In this document: positions 42,657-52,698 of the stretch, piece by piece
Position numbering within the stretch: the first letter of the stretch is position 1
Layout: the number at the start of each line of letters is the position of its first letter
NCBI GenBank assembly: GCA_902630885.1
Contig: CACOWI010000006.1
Span: 28,005-92,004 of the forward strand
Direction: 5' to 3'
Length of the DNA stretch: 64,000 nucleotides
Origin: an uncultured SAR86 cluster bacterium
GTDB lineage: Bacteria; Pseudomonadota; Gammaproteobacteria; Magnimaribacterales; D2472
The notes under the pieces: model-generated
The model's input: the letters and a program-made list of their open reading frames with translations, nothing else
What the model was told of the DNA's origin: nothing
Database searches by the model: none
Made by a program: the position numbers and the translations under genes

Positions 42657-43775
42657 TCAAAACTCATAGCTCATTATGTAATTTTTAAAATGATGTTCAA
42701 TCTTTTCATTGCTCAATCCAAATTCTTCTAATGAATAAGAGTGTTTTTCTTTTTTTAATTTAGATTGTTTAAAAAGATAATTTTCAATCTCATTTTCTGA
42801 AGAAATATCCATGTCAAATCCAAACTTACTATAAATATTTTTAATGGTTGTTAATGGATCATTTATAAAATTGGTATAACTAATATCTATAATTTGATCA
42901 GAGGAAAGTTCCTTTTTTGAATGAATACCTTTTTCAAGATTATGTTGCCAAAAATCCATTATTGAATCTCCAATCTCTTGAGGATTTATATTTTTTGAAA
43001 ATGCAGATCTAATGTTTTTAGCTAAGCTGCAAAAAGATCCAACCGATTCTATAGGATTTCTATGAATATTTATGAATTTAGCATTTGGATAAACAGATAG
43101 TATTTCTGATATATGTCCGATATGACTTGGGTCCTTTAATAACCATCTTTTTGGCCTACCGTTTATTTCAAGAACTTGAAAGAATTTTTTATGCCATTTG
43201 AATACAGACTCAAAACTACAATCTTTTAAATACTCGACATACTCAGGAACATTTGCCATACACATATATACAAAACTTCGGACATTTATTGTTGCTAGCA
43301 ATTCACATTCCTCAGGTGAGTTTGCTCGAATATGATGCATATTTCTTAATTTTGGAATAATAATTCTCGCAAACTTTAGCTCAGCATTTATTTTTAATTC
43401 CCGCTTTTTAATGTCAAAATCATTTTTTACTAAAGGCATTAGTGACATTATTTCCCAATATCTTGGCGATCTATGATTTTTGTCTAAGGCAAGTATGTTG
43501 AAAAGAAAAGTAGTACCAGATCTTGGAAGTCCAGTCACAAAAACTGGACTTGAAGGAGAGGGAAAATTCTTATCCTTTGTAAATTCGTATAATTTGCTCC
43601 TCATCTTGAGTCGATCTCGTAATTGATTCTTAAATGCAATTGAGCCAAATAGATTGAATTCGTTATTTTTATTTGCTGAATTTATAAGAATCTCCAGTGG
43701 TTTAGAGAAATCATCTTCTCCAAGCTTTCCATCTAGGCCTCTTAACATGCTTTCAACGCTGATACTTTTAATCAC
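42657..43775 (-). CDS. Sulfotransferase family protein
   Basis: PAPS-binding VFVTGLPRSGTTFLFNILA; KFINIHRNPIESVGSFCSL. Confidence 0.85.
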   Translation of the reverse strand: MIKSISVESMLRGLDGKLGEDDFSKPLEILINSANKNNEFNLFGSIAFKNQLRDRLKMRSKLYEFTKDKNFPSPSSPVFVTGLPRSGTTFLFNILALDKNHRSPRYWEIMSLMPLVKNDFDIKKRELKINAELKFARIIIPKLRNMHHIRANSPEECELLATINVRSFVYMCMANVPEYVEYLKDCSFESVFKWHKKFFQVLEINGRPKRWLLKDPSHIGHISEILSVYPNAKFINIHRNPIESVGSFCSLAKNIRSAFSKNINPQEIGDSIMDFWQHNLEKGIHSKKELSSDQIIDISYTNFINDPLTTIKNIYSKFGFDMDISSENEIENYLFKQSKLKKEKHSYSLEEFGLSNEKIEHHFKNYIMSYEF

Positions 43776-43793
43776 TTTTAATATTATGCATAA

Positions 43794-43818
43794 AAGATAT
43801 AAGATAACCTTATATCTT
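43794..43818. repeat. Perfect 10-bp inverted repeat AAGATATAAG-ATAAC-CTTATATCTT (operator candidate)
   Basis: Exact dyad in the 61-nt divergent intergenic region before the ArsC-like gene. Confidence 0.8.
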
Positions 43819-43836
43819 CAAATCTACAATTTTGAT

Positions 43837-44253
43837 ATGAATATTTTGTTTCTATGTGTTGGCAATTCTGGAAGAAGCCAAATCGCTGAAGGTTTAGCAA
43901 GAGATATGTTGCCAAAATCATTTGATATTAGAAGTGCAGGTTCAAAGCCTGCCAAGATCGTCCATAAGGATGCTATAAAGGTTATGAGTGAAATCGGAAT
44001 TGACATTTCATCTCATAAAACTAAATCAATTAAAGATTTGGATGATGATTTTATGAATGAATTAGATTATGTAATTACCCTTTGCTCAGAGGAGGTCTGT
44101 CCAGTATTGCCTAATAATACTGAGATGCTTCACTGGCCAAATGAAGATCCAGACAATGATCAATTAAATGATTTGCAATCGAGAAACGCTTTTTTAAAAA
44201 CAAGAGAGAATATTTTTAAATTACTGAAAAAGTTTTTTATTTTGAATTCTTGA
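43837..44253 (+). CDS. Low-molecular-weight protein tyrosine phosphatase-fold protein, ArsC (arsenate reductase)-like
   Basis: MNILFLCVGNSGRSQIAEGLARD P-loop (C-X5-R), GIDISSHKTKSI, VITLCSEEVCPVLP Cys pair typical of thioredoxin-coupled ArsC; start set at ATG 43837. Confidence 0.8.
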   Translation: MNILFLCVGNSGRSQIAEGLARDMLPKSFDIRSAGSKPAKIVHKDAIKVMSEIGIDISSHKTKSIKDLDDDFMNELDYVITLCSEEVCPVLPNNTEMLHWPNEDPDNDQLNDLQSRNAFLKTRENIFKLLKKFFILNS

Positions 44254-44280
44254 ATGAAACTTTTTAGAATAAATATAAAA

Positions 44281-44355
44281 TGGCTCCTCAGGTTGGGATC
44301 GAACCAACGACCAATTGATTAACAGTCAACTGCTCTACCGCTGAGCTACTGAGGA
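44281..44355 (-). tRNA. tRNA-Asn (GTT)
   Basis: Reverse complement TCCTCAGTAGCTCAGCGGTAGAGCAGTTGACTGTTAATCAATTGGTCGTTGGTTCGATCCCAACCTGAGGAGCCA folds as cloverleaf with encoded CCA. Confidence 0.97.
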
Positions 44356-44371
44356 ACGTTAATAGCAGAGC

Positions 44372-44400
44372 ATTATAAGTAATTTTTTATATATAAGTAA
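44372..44400 (-). promoter_or_regulatory. Candidate sigma70 promoter of tRNA-Asn (TTACTT-N17-TATAAT)
   Basis: Minus-strand -35 TTACTT 44400-44395, 17-nt spacer, -10 TATAAT 44377-44372. Confidence 0.6.
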
Positions 44401-46410
44401 ATGACAAAAGCATTAAAGGTAGAATCCGATTTTGAGCCGGCAGGCTCTCAGCCTGAAGCAATTGATAATTTGGTATCTGGGCTAGAAGATGGATTGCTAC
44501 ATCAGACTTTATTGGGCGTTACTGGATCTGGAAAAACCTACACCATGGCAAAAGTCATTGAGGAAACGCAAAGACCAGCAATAATTATGGCACATAATAA
44601 AACACTCGCAGCACAACTATATGGTGAGTTTAGAGATTTTTTTCCTAGTAATTCTGTCGAGTACTTTGTATCTTATTATGATTATTATCAGCCAGAGGCA
44701 TATGTCCCAACATCTGATACTTATATTGCTAAAGATGCTTCTATAAACGAGCATATTGAACAAATGAGGCTTTCAGCAACCAAGGCCTTGATTGAAAGAA
44801 AGGATACAATTGTGGTCGCAACTGTTTCATCAATTTATGGTTTAGGAGCACCTGAATCTTATTTAAAAATGGTAGTTCATTTAGATAGAGGAGATATGAT
44901 ATCTAAACGAGACCTAGTGCTAAGATTGTCTGCTCTGCAATATACCAGAAATGATTTAGATTTTAGAAGAGCTACATTTAGGGTGAGAGGAGATACTGTT
45001 GATATTTATCCTGCTGATTCAGATAAAGACGCACTTAGAATTGAATTTTTTGGTGATGAAATCGAAAAATTATCTTGGTTCGATCCTCTAACAGGAGTAA
45101 TTATTAGTGAGATTCCTAGAGTGACTATCTTTCCTAAAACTCACTACGTTACTCCAAAAGATACGGTCACAAATTGTATTCCTGATATTAAAGAGGAATT
45201 AAAAACTCGGCTAGGCTTTCTTAGAGATAACAATAAACTTGTAGAAGCTCAAAGGCTAGAAGAGAGAACGAACTACGATATTGAGATGATGCGTGAGCTT
45301 GGTTATTGTCAGGGTATTGAGAACTACTCACGATATTTAAGTGGAAGAAAAGCAGGAGAGTCACCACCATGCTTATTTGATTATATTCCTAAAGATGCGA
45401 TTGTTTTTATTGATGAGTCTCATGTTTCTGTTCCTCAAATTGGAGCAATGTATAAAGGCGATAGATCTAGGAAAGAAACTTTAGTTGAATATGGCTTTAG
45501 GCTTCCATCAGCTTTAGATAATAGACCATTGAAATTTGAAGAATGGGAAATGTTAGCACCACAAAGAATATATGTTTCAGCGACTCCTAGTAAATATGAA
45601 AATGAAAAACAAGACAATTTAGTCGAATTACTGGTGAGACCAACCGGCTTAACCGATCCTGAAGTTGAAATAAGGCCTGCATCAACGCAAATTGATGATG
45701 TTATAGGGGAATGTAACGATAGGGTTGCAATGAAAGAAAGAGTATTGGTAACCACCCTTACAAAAAGAATGGCAGAAGATTTAACAGATTATTTAAATGA
45801 AAATAATATTTCTGCTAGATACATGCACTCTGATATAGATACAGTAGAGCGTGTTGAAATTATAAGGGATCTTAGACTAGGTAAATTTGATGTTCTTGTT
45901 GGTATTAATTTATTAAGAGAGGGCTTAGATATTCCTGAGGTAAGTCTAGTTGCAGTTTTAGATGCTGATAAAGAGGGATTTTTGAGATCTGATACTACCT
46001 TGATTCAAACGATAGGAAGAGCAGCAAGAAATTTGAGGGGTAAGGCTATTTTATATGCAGACAAAGTTACTGGATCAATGCAAAGAGCAATTGATGAAAC
46101 AGATAGAAGAAGATCTATTCAAGAGGAGTTCAATAATAAAAATAACATAACGCCAAAATCTATTTCAACAAAAGTAAAAGATATTATGGAAGGTGCAAGA
46201 GTTATAAAAGGAAACACTAAAAAGAAAAAAGAAGACATTGATAAGATTGTTACTTTTAAGATTAAAGATGATACCGTTGAAAATATTACTGATACTTTGC
46301 AAAAACTTGAGGATGAGATGTTTGCTTTAGCTAAAAAAATGGAATTTGAGAAAGCAGCTGTTTGTAGAGATAAAATTACCTCACTTAAAAGAAAATTAAT
46401 TGATCTTTAG
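44401..46410 (+). CDS. uvrB: Excinuclease ABC subunit B
   Basis: [44 protein letters not shown] motif at C-term. Confidence 0.97.
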   Translation: MTKALKVESDFEPAGSQPEAIDNLVSGLEDGLLHQTLLGVTGSGKTYTMAKVIEETQRPAIIMAHNKTLAAQLYGEFRDFFPSNSVEYFVSYYDYYQPEAYVPTSDTYIAKDASINEHIEQMRLSATKALIERKDTIVVATVSSIYGLGAPESYLKMVVHLDRGDMISKRDLVLRLSALQYTRNDLDFRRATFRVRGDTVDIYPADSDKDALRIEFFGDEIEKLSWFDPLTGVIISEIPRVTIFPKTHYVTPKDTVTNCIPDIKEELKTRLGFLRDNNKLVEAQRLEERTNYDIEMMRELGYCQGIENYSRYLSGRKAGESPPCLFDYIPKDAIVFIDESHVSVPQIGAMYKGDRSRKETLVEYGFRLPSALDNRPLKFEEWEMLAPQRIYVSATPSKYENEKQDNLVELLVRPTGLTDPEVEIRPASTQIDDVIGECNDRVAMKERVLVTTLTKRMAEDLTDYLNENNISARYMHSDIDTVERVEIIRDLRLGKFDVLVGINLLREGLDIPEVSLVAVLDADKEGFLRSDTTLIQTIGRAARNLRGKAILYADKVTGSMQRAIDETDRRRSIQEEFNNKNNITPKSISTKVKDIMEGARVIKGNTKKKKEDIDKIVTFKIKDDTVENITDTLQKLEDEMFALAKKMEFEKAAVCRDKITSLKRKLIDL

Positions 46411-47098
46411 GTTGTACACAGGTATGTGCACTCATCAATCTATAGTAGTCTTTAACTCTATCGACATAATTAATTGCCTGTTGAGCTCTTGAGTATGAAT
46501 CACCATCCATCATATTAAACTCTTCGTTCTTTGTTTCTTTTAATCTGTCTCTAAGTTTTATCCATGTAACATTTTCAACATTAGTATCTATATGATTAGC
46601 AATGTTGATAATGTTAGTTGGTCCCAGATTGTAGCTTGCTAATACTATGGATAATTTATCAGCTTCACTTGGACCAATTTTATTTTTGTCTTGAAGAATT
46701 GCAAAATATCTTGCACCACCTTTTATGTTTTGCTCGGGATTTAATCTCTTTTCAACACCAACCAAGGCAGCAGTTTCTAAAGTTACCATCATCATACCCC
46801 TAACACCCATACTGGATTTTGCTCTTGGATCCCATTGTGATTCTTGAAATGAAATGGCAGCTAAAAGATTTTTTTCAATATTAGTTTCTATTGAAGCATC
46901 ATTAAACATTTCATCATATTTTGGATATCGATTTGACAACAGATCTTTAAATTTATTTTTTTCAAAATTATTTAATGATGAATCTTTGTAGGCAAGATCT
47001 AAAATTTCTTCGCAGGTCATTTCATTTTTTGCTGATGAGCATCCAACCATAACCACAGCAAAAACTGAAAATAAAAAAAATCTAAAGATATTCCCCAT
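46385..47098 (-). CDS. Lytic transglycosylase (MltF C-terminal-domain type), putative lipoprotein
   Basis: Lipobox [11 protein letters not shown] fold: [38 protein letters not shown]; divergent from purL as mltF typically is. Confidence 0.82.
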   Translation of the reverse strand: MGNIFRFFLFSVFAVVMVGCSSAKNEMTCEEILDLAYKDSSLNNFEKNKFKDLLSNRYPKYDEMFNDASIETNIEKNLLAAISFQESQWDPRAKSSMGVRGMMMVTLETAALVGVEKRLNPEQNIKGGARYFAILQDKNKIGPSEADKLSIVLASYNLGPTNIINIANHIDTNVENVTWIKLRDRLKETKNEEFNMMDGDSYSRAQQAINYVDRVKDYYRLMSAHTCVQPKDQLIFF

Positions 47099-47166
47099 TT
47101 TTAATTATTTAATTCATAAAGACTTTATAATTATTATGCTATATACAATATTTCAGACTTAAAGAA

Positions 47167-50100
47167 GTGTCAAAGACTAAAAACTTTATATTTAAAGGCA
47201 AACAAAGTTTTTCAAGCTCAAAACTTGATCAGATTGAGAGTCAATTTTCAAAACTAAATAAATTCGATACAAAAATATTATCAAATGAGATTTATTTAAT
47301 CCAATCTGCATCTGAAACATCTAATCAAGATGGATTAAAAGACATCCTGTCAGCTGAAGAAAATGACATAGAATTTTCATTTTACGTAGGACCAAGATTA
47401 GGAACGATTTCACCCTGGTCATCTAAAACGGAGGACATAATAAAAAATGTAGGATTCAATGATGTTTTGAGGGTAGAAAAACTGAACGGATTTATAATTG
47501 AAAATGATTTAGATTTAAATACTTTAGACCTTTCGATGTTTTATGATCGAATGACACAGTCTATATATTTTAATCCAAATGATTTTAAGGATTTATTCAA
47601 ATCAGATAGTTCAAGAACCTTAAATCACATAGATATTATTAAGAAAGGCAAATCAGAATTGGAGCAAGCAAATAAATTGTTTGGTTTTGCTATGAGTGAT
47701 CAAGAAATAGATTATTTATTTGACTTTTACTCAAATGAAAACAGAAATCCTACTGATGCTGAACTTATGATGTTTGCTCAGGCTAATTCTGAGCACTGTA
47801 GACATAAAATATTTAATGCAAAATGGAATATTAATGGAGCTAAGAAAAATAATACTTTATTTGATTTAATTAAAGAAACTAGCAAGTCATCACCAGATGG
47901 GATCATTTCAGCTTATAAAGATAATGCAGCAATCATCAAAGGTTCTATAGTTGAAAGATTGCATTTAAATGATTCAAATGAATATGGATTTGTAGAGGAT
48001 AGATTAAATTCAACTATAAAAGTTGAAACTCATAATCATCCAACAGCAATATCACCTTATCCTGGCGCATCAACTGGTTCAGGTGGGGAAATAAGAGATG
48101 AGGGCGCAACTGGAAGAGGTGCTAAACCAAAAATTGGCCTAGTGGGCTATAACGTTTCAAATTTAAGAATTCCAAACCTTATTAGAAGTTGGGAAAAAGA
48201 TGAAAACAAACCTTCTAGAATTGCGTCACCACTAGAGATAATGATTGAGGCACCAATAGGAGCTGCAGCCTTTAACAATGAATTTGGGAGGCCAGCAACT
48301 CTTGGTTATTTCAGATGTTTTGAAACAGACTTTGAAAACAATAAAGCTTTTGGCTATCACAAACCAATAATGTTAGCAGGAGGAATTGGAGAAGTTAGAG
48401 ATAAAAATAACTTTAAATTACAAATTGAAGAAGATTATCTGGTTGTTGTTTTGGGTGGCCCAGCAATGTTAATTGGGCTTGGAGGAGGTGCTGCATCCTC
48501 AGTCTCATCTGGAGACAGTGATGAAGACTTAGATTTTGCATCAGTGCAAAGAGATAATGCTGAAATGGAAAGAAGATGTCAGGAGGTCATCAATAGATGC
48601 TCATCACAAGAAAATAGTTTAATAGAGTTTATTCATGATGTAGGCGCTGGGGGACTTTCAAATGCAATACCAGAACTCGCCAAAGACTCTAATTTAGGTG
48701 TCTATATAGAGCTATCAAAGATACCAAATTCAGATAAATCAATGTCCCCTATGGAAATTTGGTCTAATGAATCCCAAGAAAGGTATGTACTAGCAATTAA
48801 TAAATCTAACAGAGAATCATTTGAGCAGATATGTAAAAGAGAGAGATGTGAGTACGCCATAGTTGGAAATACAACAAAAGAGATGTCGGTAAAGTTATTT
48901 GATGAAGACAATAATAATTATCCAGTTGATGTTCCCTTATCAATGTTATTTGGAGATCTACCAATCACAGAAATGGAAGTATCAGAGGAGGACAAGGCAC
49001 TAGTTAGAGATCATAATGCTGAGCAAATAAGACTTGAAAGTGCGATTGAAAAGGTCCTTCAGCATCCGACTGTTTCTTCAAAATCTTTTCTCATAACAAT
49101 TGGTGATAGAACAGTAAGCGGCATGGTTGCAAGAGATCAGTTTGTAGGACCATATCAAGTTCCAGTTTCTGATTACTCTATGAGCTTAAGATCTTTTACA
49201 TCAAATGAAGGTGAGGTGGTAACTATAGGTGAAAAACCTACTTTGGCTTTAACAAATCCAGCTGCCTCAATGAGAATGGCTCTAGGCGAAGCATTAACGA
49301 ATATGTCAGGTGTTGTCATAACCGGATTGAATAATGTTCAAGTATCTGCAAATTGGATGGCAGCTTGTGGAGAAAATTCCGATAATTTAGCCCTTAGATC
49401 AGGAGTTGAAGCCTTATCAAAAATCGCTGTTGATTTAAAGGTTTCCATACCGGTTGGAAAAGACTCTTTATCGATGCGAACAAAATGGACAGACAATAAA
49501 ACTGACTATGAGGTATCAAGTCCATTATCAGGAATTGTAACGGCAATGGCACCAGTCGATGATGTATTAGATGCAGTTACGCCAGAGCTAGATTTAGAAA
49601 AAAATACATCTATTCTTTTAATTAAACTTGACGATAATTTTAGATTAGCTGGATCAATCTTTTCAGAAGTAACTCAATCTAAATATCAAAGCACACCTGA
49701 CATTGATGATGTTAGTAAATTTAATAAGATGTTCTCAACAATTCAAGATCTTGTAAAAAATAAAAAAATATTGGCAATGCATGACATATCGGATGGAGGC
49801 TTGGTTACAACTTTGTTGGAGATGTGTTTCACTAAAAAAGTTGGTATGAGGGTTAATCTAGAAAAAGTATCTAATTTGAACCAAATGATGTTTTCTGAAG
49901 AAATTGGTTATGTCATTCAAATTGAAAAAAATTACACGGATGAAATTGTAAAAGCTTTCGAAAGTAATGAAATATTTGTAAGGAATATTGCTGAGATTCA
50001 AGACAAAAATTTTTCTATCTTTAATGATAATTCTGAAGTTTATTGTGAATCAGTTATTGATCTTGAAAAATTTTGGAGAGAAACTTCTCATGCAATTCAG

Positions 50101-51006
50101 TCTATTCGTGATAACAAAGCAATCGCAGATTCAGAACTGAGTTTGCTTGATGACAATAGCTTTGATGGCCTTAAGGCTAATATTTGCTTTGATGAGTCTC
50201 AATTAGAAACTTTTAATACCAAAAAGACAAAACCAAAAGTAGCTGTTTTAAGAGAACAAGGAGTAAATGGTCAAAATGAAATGGCTGCAGCATTCACATT
50301 AGCAGGTTTTGATGCGCATGATGTCCATATGCAAGATCTCCTGGATGGAAACATAAACCTAAAAGATTTCCAGGGTATGGCGGTATGTGGAGGCTTTTCA
50401 TATGGTGATGTCCTTGGAGCTGGTGGCGGTTGGTCAAAGACTATTTTGTATAACAATGTTGTTAAAGATCAGTTTCAAGAATTTTTTCATAATGAGAGTG
50501 TATTTACTCTGGGTGTATGTAATGGCTGCCAAATGTTATCTAATCTGAAAGATATTATTCCTGGTGCAGATTTTTGGCCAAGTTTTGAAAGAAACTTATC
50601 TGATCAATTCGAAGCTCGCTTAGCCCAAGTTAAAATTCTCAAAACACAATCTGTGTTGCTTAATGATATGGATGATTGGATGGTGCCAGTCGCATCAGCA
50701 CATGGCGAGGGAAGAGCTGTTTTTAAAGGCAACAATCTTGAGGAATTAGTTAAATCTGATCAAATAGCTATGCAATTTGTAGACCCTTTAGAGAGACCGA
50801 CTGAAAAATATCCTATCAATCCAAACGGATCACCAAATGGCATTACTGGCATCACTGCATCAAATGGAAGGATTACAATTATGATGCCTCATCCAGAAAG
50901 AGTATTCAGAAAAGTACAAATGAGTTGGCATAGAGGTGACTGGAATGAATTCTCTCCGTGGATGCAGATTTTTGTAAATGCAAAAAACTTCAGCGAAAGC
51001 AGCTAA
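47167..51006 (+). CDS. purL: Phosphoribosylformylglycinamidine synthase
   Basis: GTG start; NSEHCRHKIFNA; VGKDSLSM; C-terminal GATase AVLREQGVNGQNEMAAAF, GVCNGCQ. Confidence 0.97.
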   Translation: MSKTKNFIFKGKQSFSSSKLDQIESQFSKLNKFDTKILSNEIYLIQSASETSNQDGLKDILSAEENDIEFSFYVGPRLGTISPWSSKTEDIIKNVGFNDVLRVEKLNGFIIENDLDLNTLDLSMFYDRMTQSIYFNPNDFKDLFKSDSSRTLNHIDIIKKGKSELEQANKLFGFAMSDQEIDYLFDFYSNENRNPTDAELMMFAQANSEHCRHKIFNAKWNINGAKKNNTLFDLIKETSKSSPDGIISAYKDNAAIIKGSIVERLHLNDSNEYGFVEDRLNSTIKVETHNHPTAISPYPGASTGSGGEIRDEGATGRGAKPKIGLVGYNVSNLRIPNLIRSWEKDENKPSRIASPLEIMIEAPIGAAAFNNEFGRPATLGYFRCFETDFENNKAFGYHKPIMLAGGIGEVRDKNNFKLQIEEDYLVVVLGGPAMLIGLGGGAASSVSSGDSDEDLDFASVQRDNAEMERRCQEVINRCSSQENSLIEFIHDVGAGGLSNAIPELAKDSNLGVYIELSKIPNSDKSMSPMEIWSNESQERYVLAINKSNRESFEQICKRERCEYAIVGNTTKEMSVKLFDEDNNNYPVDVPLSMLFGDLPITEMEVSEEDKALVRDHNAEQIRLESAIEKVLQHPTVSSKSFLITIGDRTVSGMVARDQFVGPYQVPVSDYSMSLRSFTSNEGEVVTIGEKPTLALTNPAASMRMALGEALTNMSGVVITGLNNVQVSANWMAACGENSDNLALRSGVEALSKIAVDLKVSIPVGKDSLSMRTKWTDNKTDYEVSSPLSGIVTAMAPVDDVLDAVTPELDLEKNTSILLIKLDDNFRLAGSIFSEVTQSKYQSTPDIDDVSKFNKMFSTIQDLVKNKKILAMHDISDGGLVTTLLEMCFTKKVGMRVNLEKVSNLNQMMFSEEIGYVIQIEKNYTDEIVKAFESNEIFVRNIAEIQDKNFSIFNDNSEVYCESVIDLEKFWRETSHAIQSIRDNKAIADSELSLLDDNSFDGLKANICFDESQLETFNTKKTKPKVAVLREQGVNGQNEMAAAFTLAGFDAHDVHMQDLLDGNINLKDFQGMAVCGGFSYGDVLGAGGGWSKTILYNNVVKDQFQEFFHNESVFTLGVCNGCQMLSNLKDIIPGADFWPSFERNLSDQFEARLAQVKILKTQSVLLNDMDDWMVPVASAHGEGRAVFKGNNLEELVKSDQIAMQFVDPLERPTEKYPINPNGSPNGITGITASNGRITIMMPHPERVFRKVQMSWHRGDWNEFSPWMQIFVNAKNFSESS

Positions 51007-51543
51007 CTACCACAACTTAATATCTTTTTCTCTAAAACTAAAACTTCCTTCTTTAAGGTCTTCAATATAGTACTTGAGGGTTTTTTCAACTGTAGGAAAT
51101 GCAATTTCATCCCACAAAATTTCGTCTATTTCAAACAACTTAACCTCTGAGCTTTCAAAAGTAGGCCCGTAATTATCATCTAATAAATCAGCTAAGAAAA
51201 ACATATGTACTTGATTTATATGAGGCAAGCTAAACATCGTATACGCCATTTTAATTTCTGCTTTTGATCCAGTTTCTTCAAATGTTTCTCTTATTGCTCC
51301 TTCTTGTAATGTTTCTGCATTTTCCATGAATCCTGCTGGCAAAGTCCATAGATCTTTTCTGGGATTTATATTTCTTTTCGCCATTAATATTTTGCTATCT
51401 CTTAGACACAGAGCACCAACTACAACGTTTGGATTTGTATAAAAGATTGTGTCGCACTCAGGACAACAATATCTCTTGATATTATCGTGCTCTGGAATTT
51501 TAAATTCTATATTTGAAGTCCCACAATTTGAACAATATTTCAA
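51007..51543 (-). CDS. Nudix hydrolase with N-terminal zinc ribbon
   Basis: CSNCGTSN..CCPECDTIFY; GFMENAETLQEGAIRETFEETGS Nudix box. Confidence 0.85.
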   Translation of the reverse strand: MKYCSNCGTSNIEFKIPEHDNIKRYCCPECDTIFYTNPNVVVGALCLRDSKILMAKRNINPRKDLWTLPAGFMENAETLQEGAIRETFEETGSKAEIKMAYTMFSLPHINQVHMFFLADLLDDNYGPTFESSEVKLFEIDEILWDEIAFPTVEKTLKYYIEDLKEGSFSFREKDIKLW

Positions 51544-51595
51544 CTTTCTTCCTTATTTAGAGAATATAGATACGTAAGAAGTTAAACTTATCTAT

Positions 51596-52192
51596 ATGTT
51601 AGACAGCATAAAGCAAAAACTTAAACAAATAAATCCAATAAAGGCGACAAATCATAAAAAAGCGGGTGTTTTAATAATTCTTCATAAAGATAACGATGAA
51701 GATTACAAAATTTTATTTACTAAAAGATCGTCAAATTTATCCACACACTCTGGTGAAGTAAGTTTTCCAGGGGGTAAATGGGAGGAACATGACAAGAATC
51801 TATATGAAACTGCTTTACGAGAATCTAATGAAGAAATAAATTTGGATACAGCTAATATTGAAAAGTTAGGCTCATTAAATTTTCTTTTATCAAGACATAA
51901 AATAGAAGTTAATCCTTACGTTGGTTATTTAACTAAAAATCAAGAATTCGAAGGAAATTATGAAATTGATGAAATTTTCTCAGTTCCAGTAAGTTTCTTA
52001 ATGAATTCGGACACCGTAAGCTACAAGGAATTTAAAAGAAATGATTTGAAAGTATATATACCAAGTTGGGTTTATAATGGAAACAAAATATGGGGACTAA
52101 CAGCTATGATTACAGCTGATTTTTTAAATATATGTTTTGATGCATCAATCAATACTGATTTAGATCTTTTAAGGGCTTATGATGAATATTGA
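51596..52192 (+). CDS. Nudix hydrolase, CoA pyrophosphatase-like
   Basis: LFTKRSSNLSTHSGEVSFPGGKWEEHDKNLYETALRESNEEINL. Confidence 0.83.
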   Translation: MLDSIKQKLKQINPIKATNHKKAGVLIILHKDNDEDYKILFTKRSSNLSTHSGEVSFPGGKWEEHDKNLYETALRESNEEINLDTANIEKLGSLNFLLSRHKIEVNPYVGYLTKNQEFEGNYEIDEIFSVPVSFLMNSDTVSYKEFKRNDLKVYIPSWVYNGNKIWGLTAMITADFLNICFDASINTDLDLLRAYDEY

Positions 52193-52697
52193 TTTAGAAG
52201 ATAAAAAACTTAAAACAAATGGAGAGCATTTTTGGATTGCACCTAATGCCACGGTTATTGGAAATGTAATATTAGATAAGGATGCAAGCATTTGGTTTAA
52301 TGCAGTCTTAAGAGCTGACAATGAACCAATTCATATTGGAGAGGGTTCCAATGTTCAAGATGGTGCGATAATTCATACTGACCCAGGTTTTTCTTGCTCA
52401 ATTGGGAAAAAGGTAACAGTTGGCCATATGGCAATGCTTCATGGATGCACTGTAGGAGATGGGAGTTTAATTGGAATAGGATCTGTGGTTCTTAATGGAG
52501 CAAAAATAGGCAAAAATTGTATTATCGGCTCAAAAGCCCTTGTTACAGAGGGCATGGAAGTTCCTGATGGCTCAATGGTTTTAGGAATTCCAGGAAAAAT
52601 AAAGAAAACTCTCAGTGAAGAAGAGCAAAGCGTTGTATCTATTGGAGCAGATCATTACATAGAAAATTATAAAAAATATAAACGATTAAGTAGCTGA
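52179..52697 (+). CDS. Gamma-carbonic anhydrase / hexapeptide transferase family (YrdA-like)
   Basis: Left-handed beta helix repeats; ASIWFNAVLRADNEPIHIGEGSNVQDGAIIHTDPGFSCSIG; GHMAMLHGCTVGDGSLIGIGSVVLNGA. Confidence 0.88.
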   Translation: MMNIDLEDKKLKTNGEHFWIAPNATVIGNVILDKDASIWFNAVLRADNEPIHIGEGSNVQDGAIIHTDPGFSCSIGKKVTVGHMAMLHGCTVGDGSLIGIGSVVLNGAKIGKNCIIGSKALVTEGMEVPDGSMVLGIPGKIKKTLSEEEQSVVSIGADHYIENYKKYKRLSS

Positions 52698-52698
52698 C

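Noticed and set aside
44356-44400. SOS box upstream of uvrB
   Set aside because: Looked for CTG-N10-CAG on both strands; none present.
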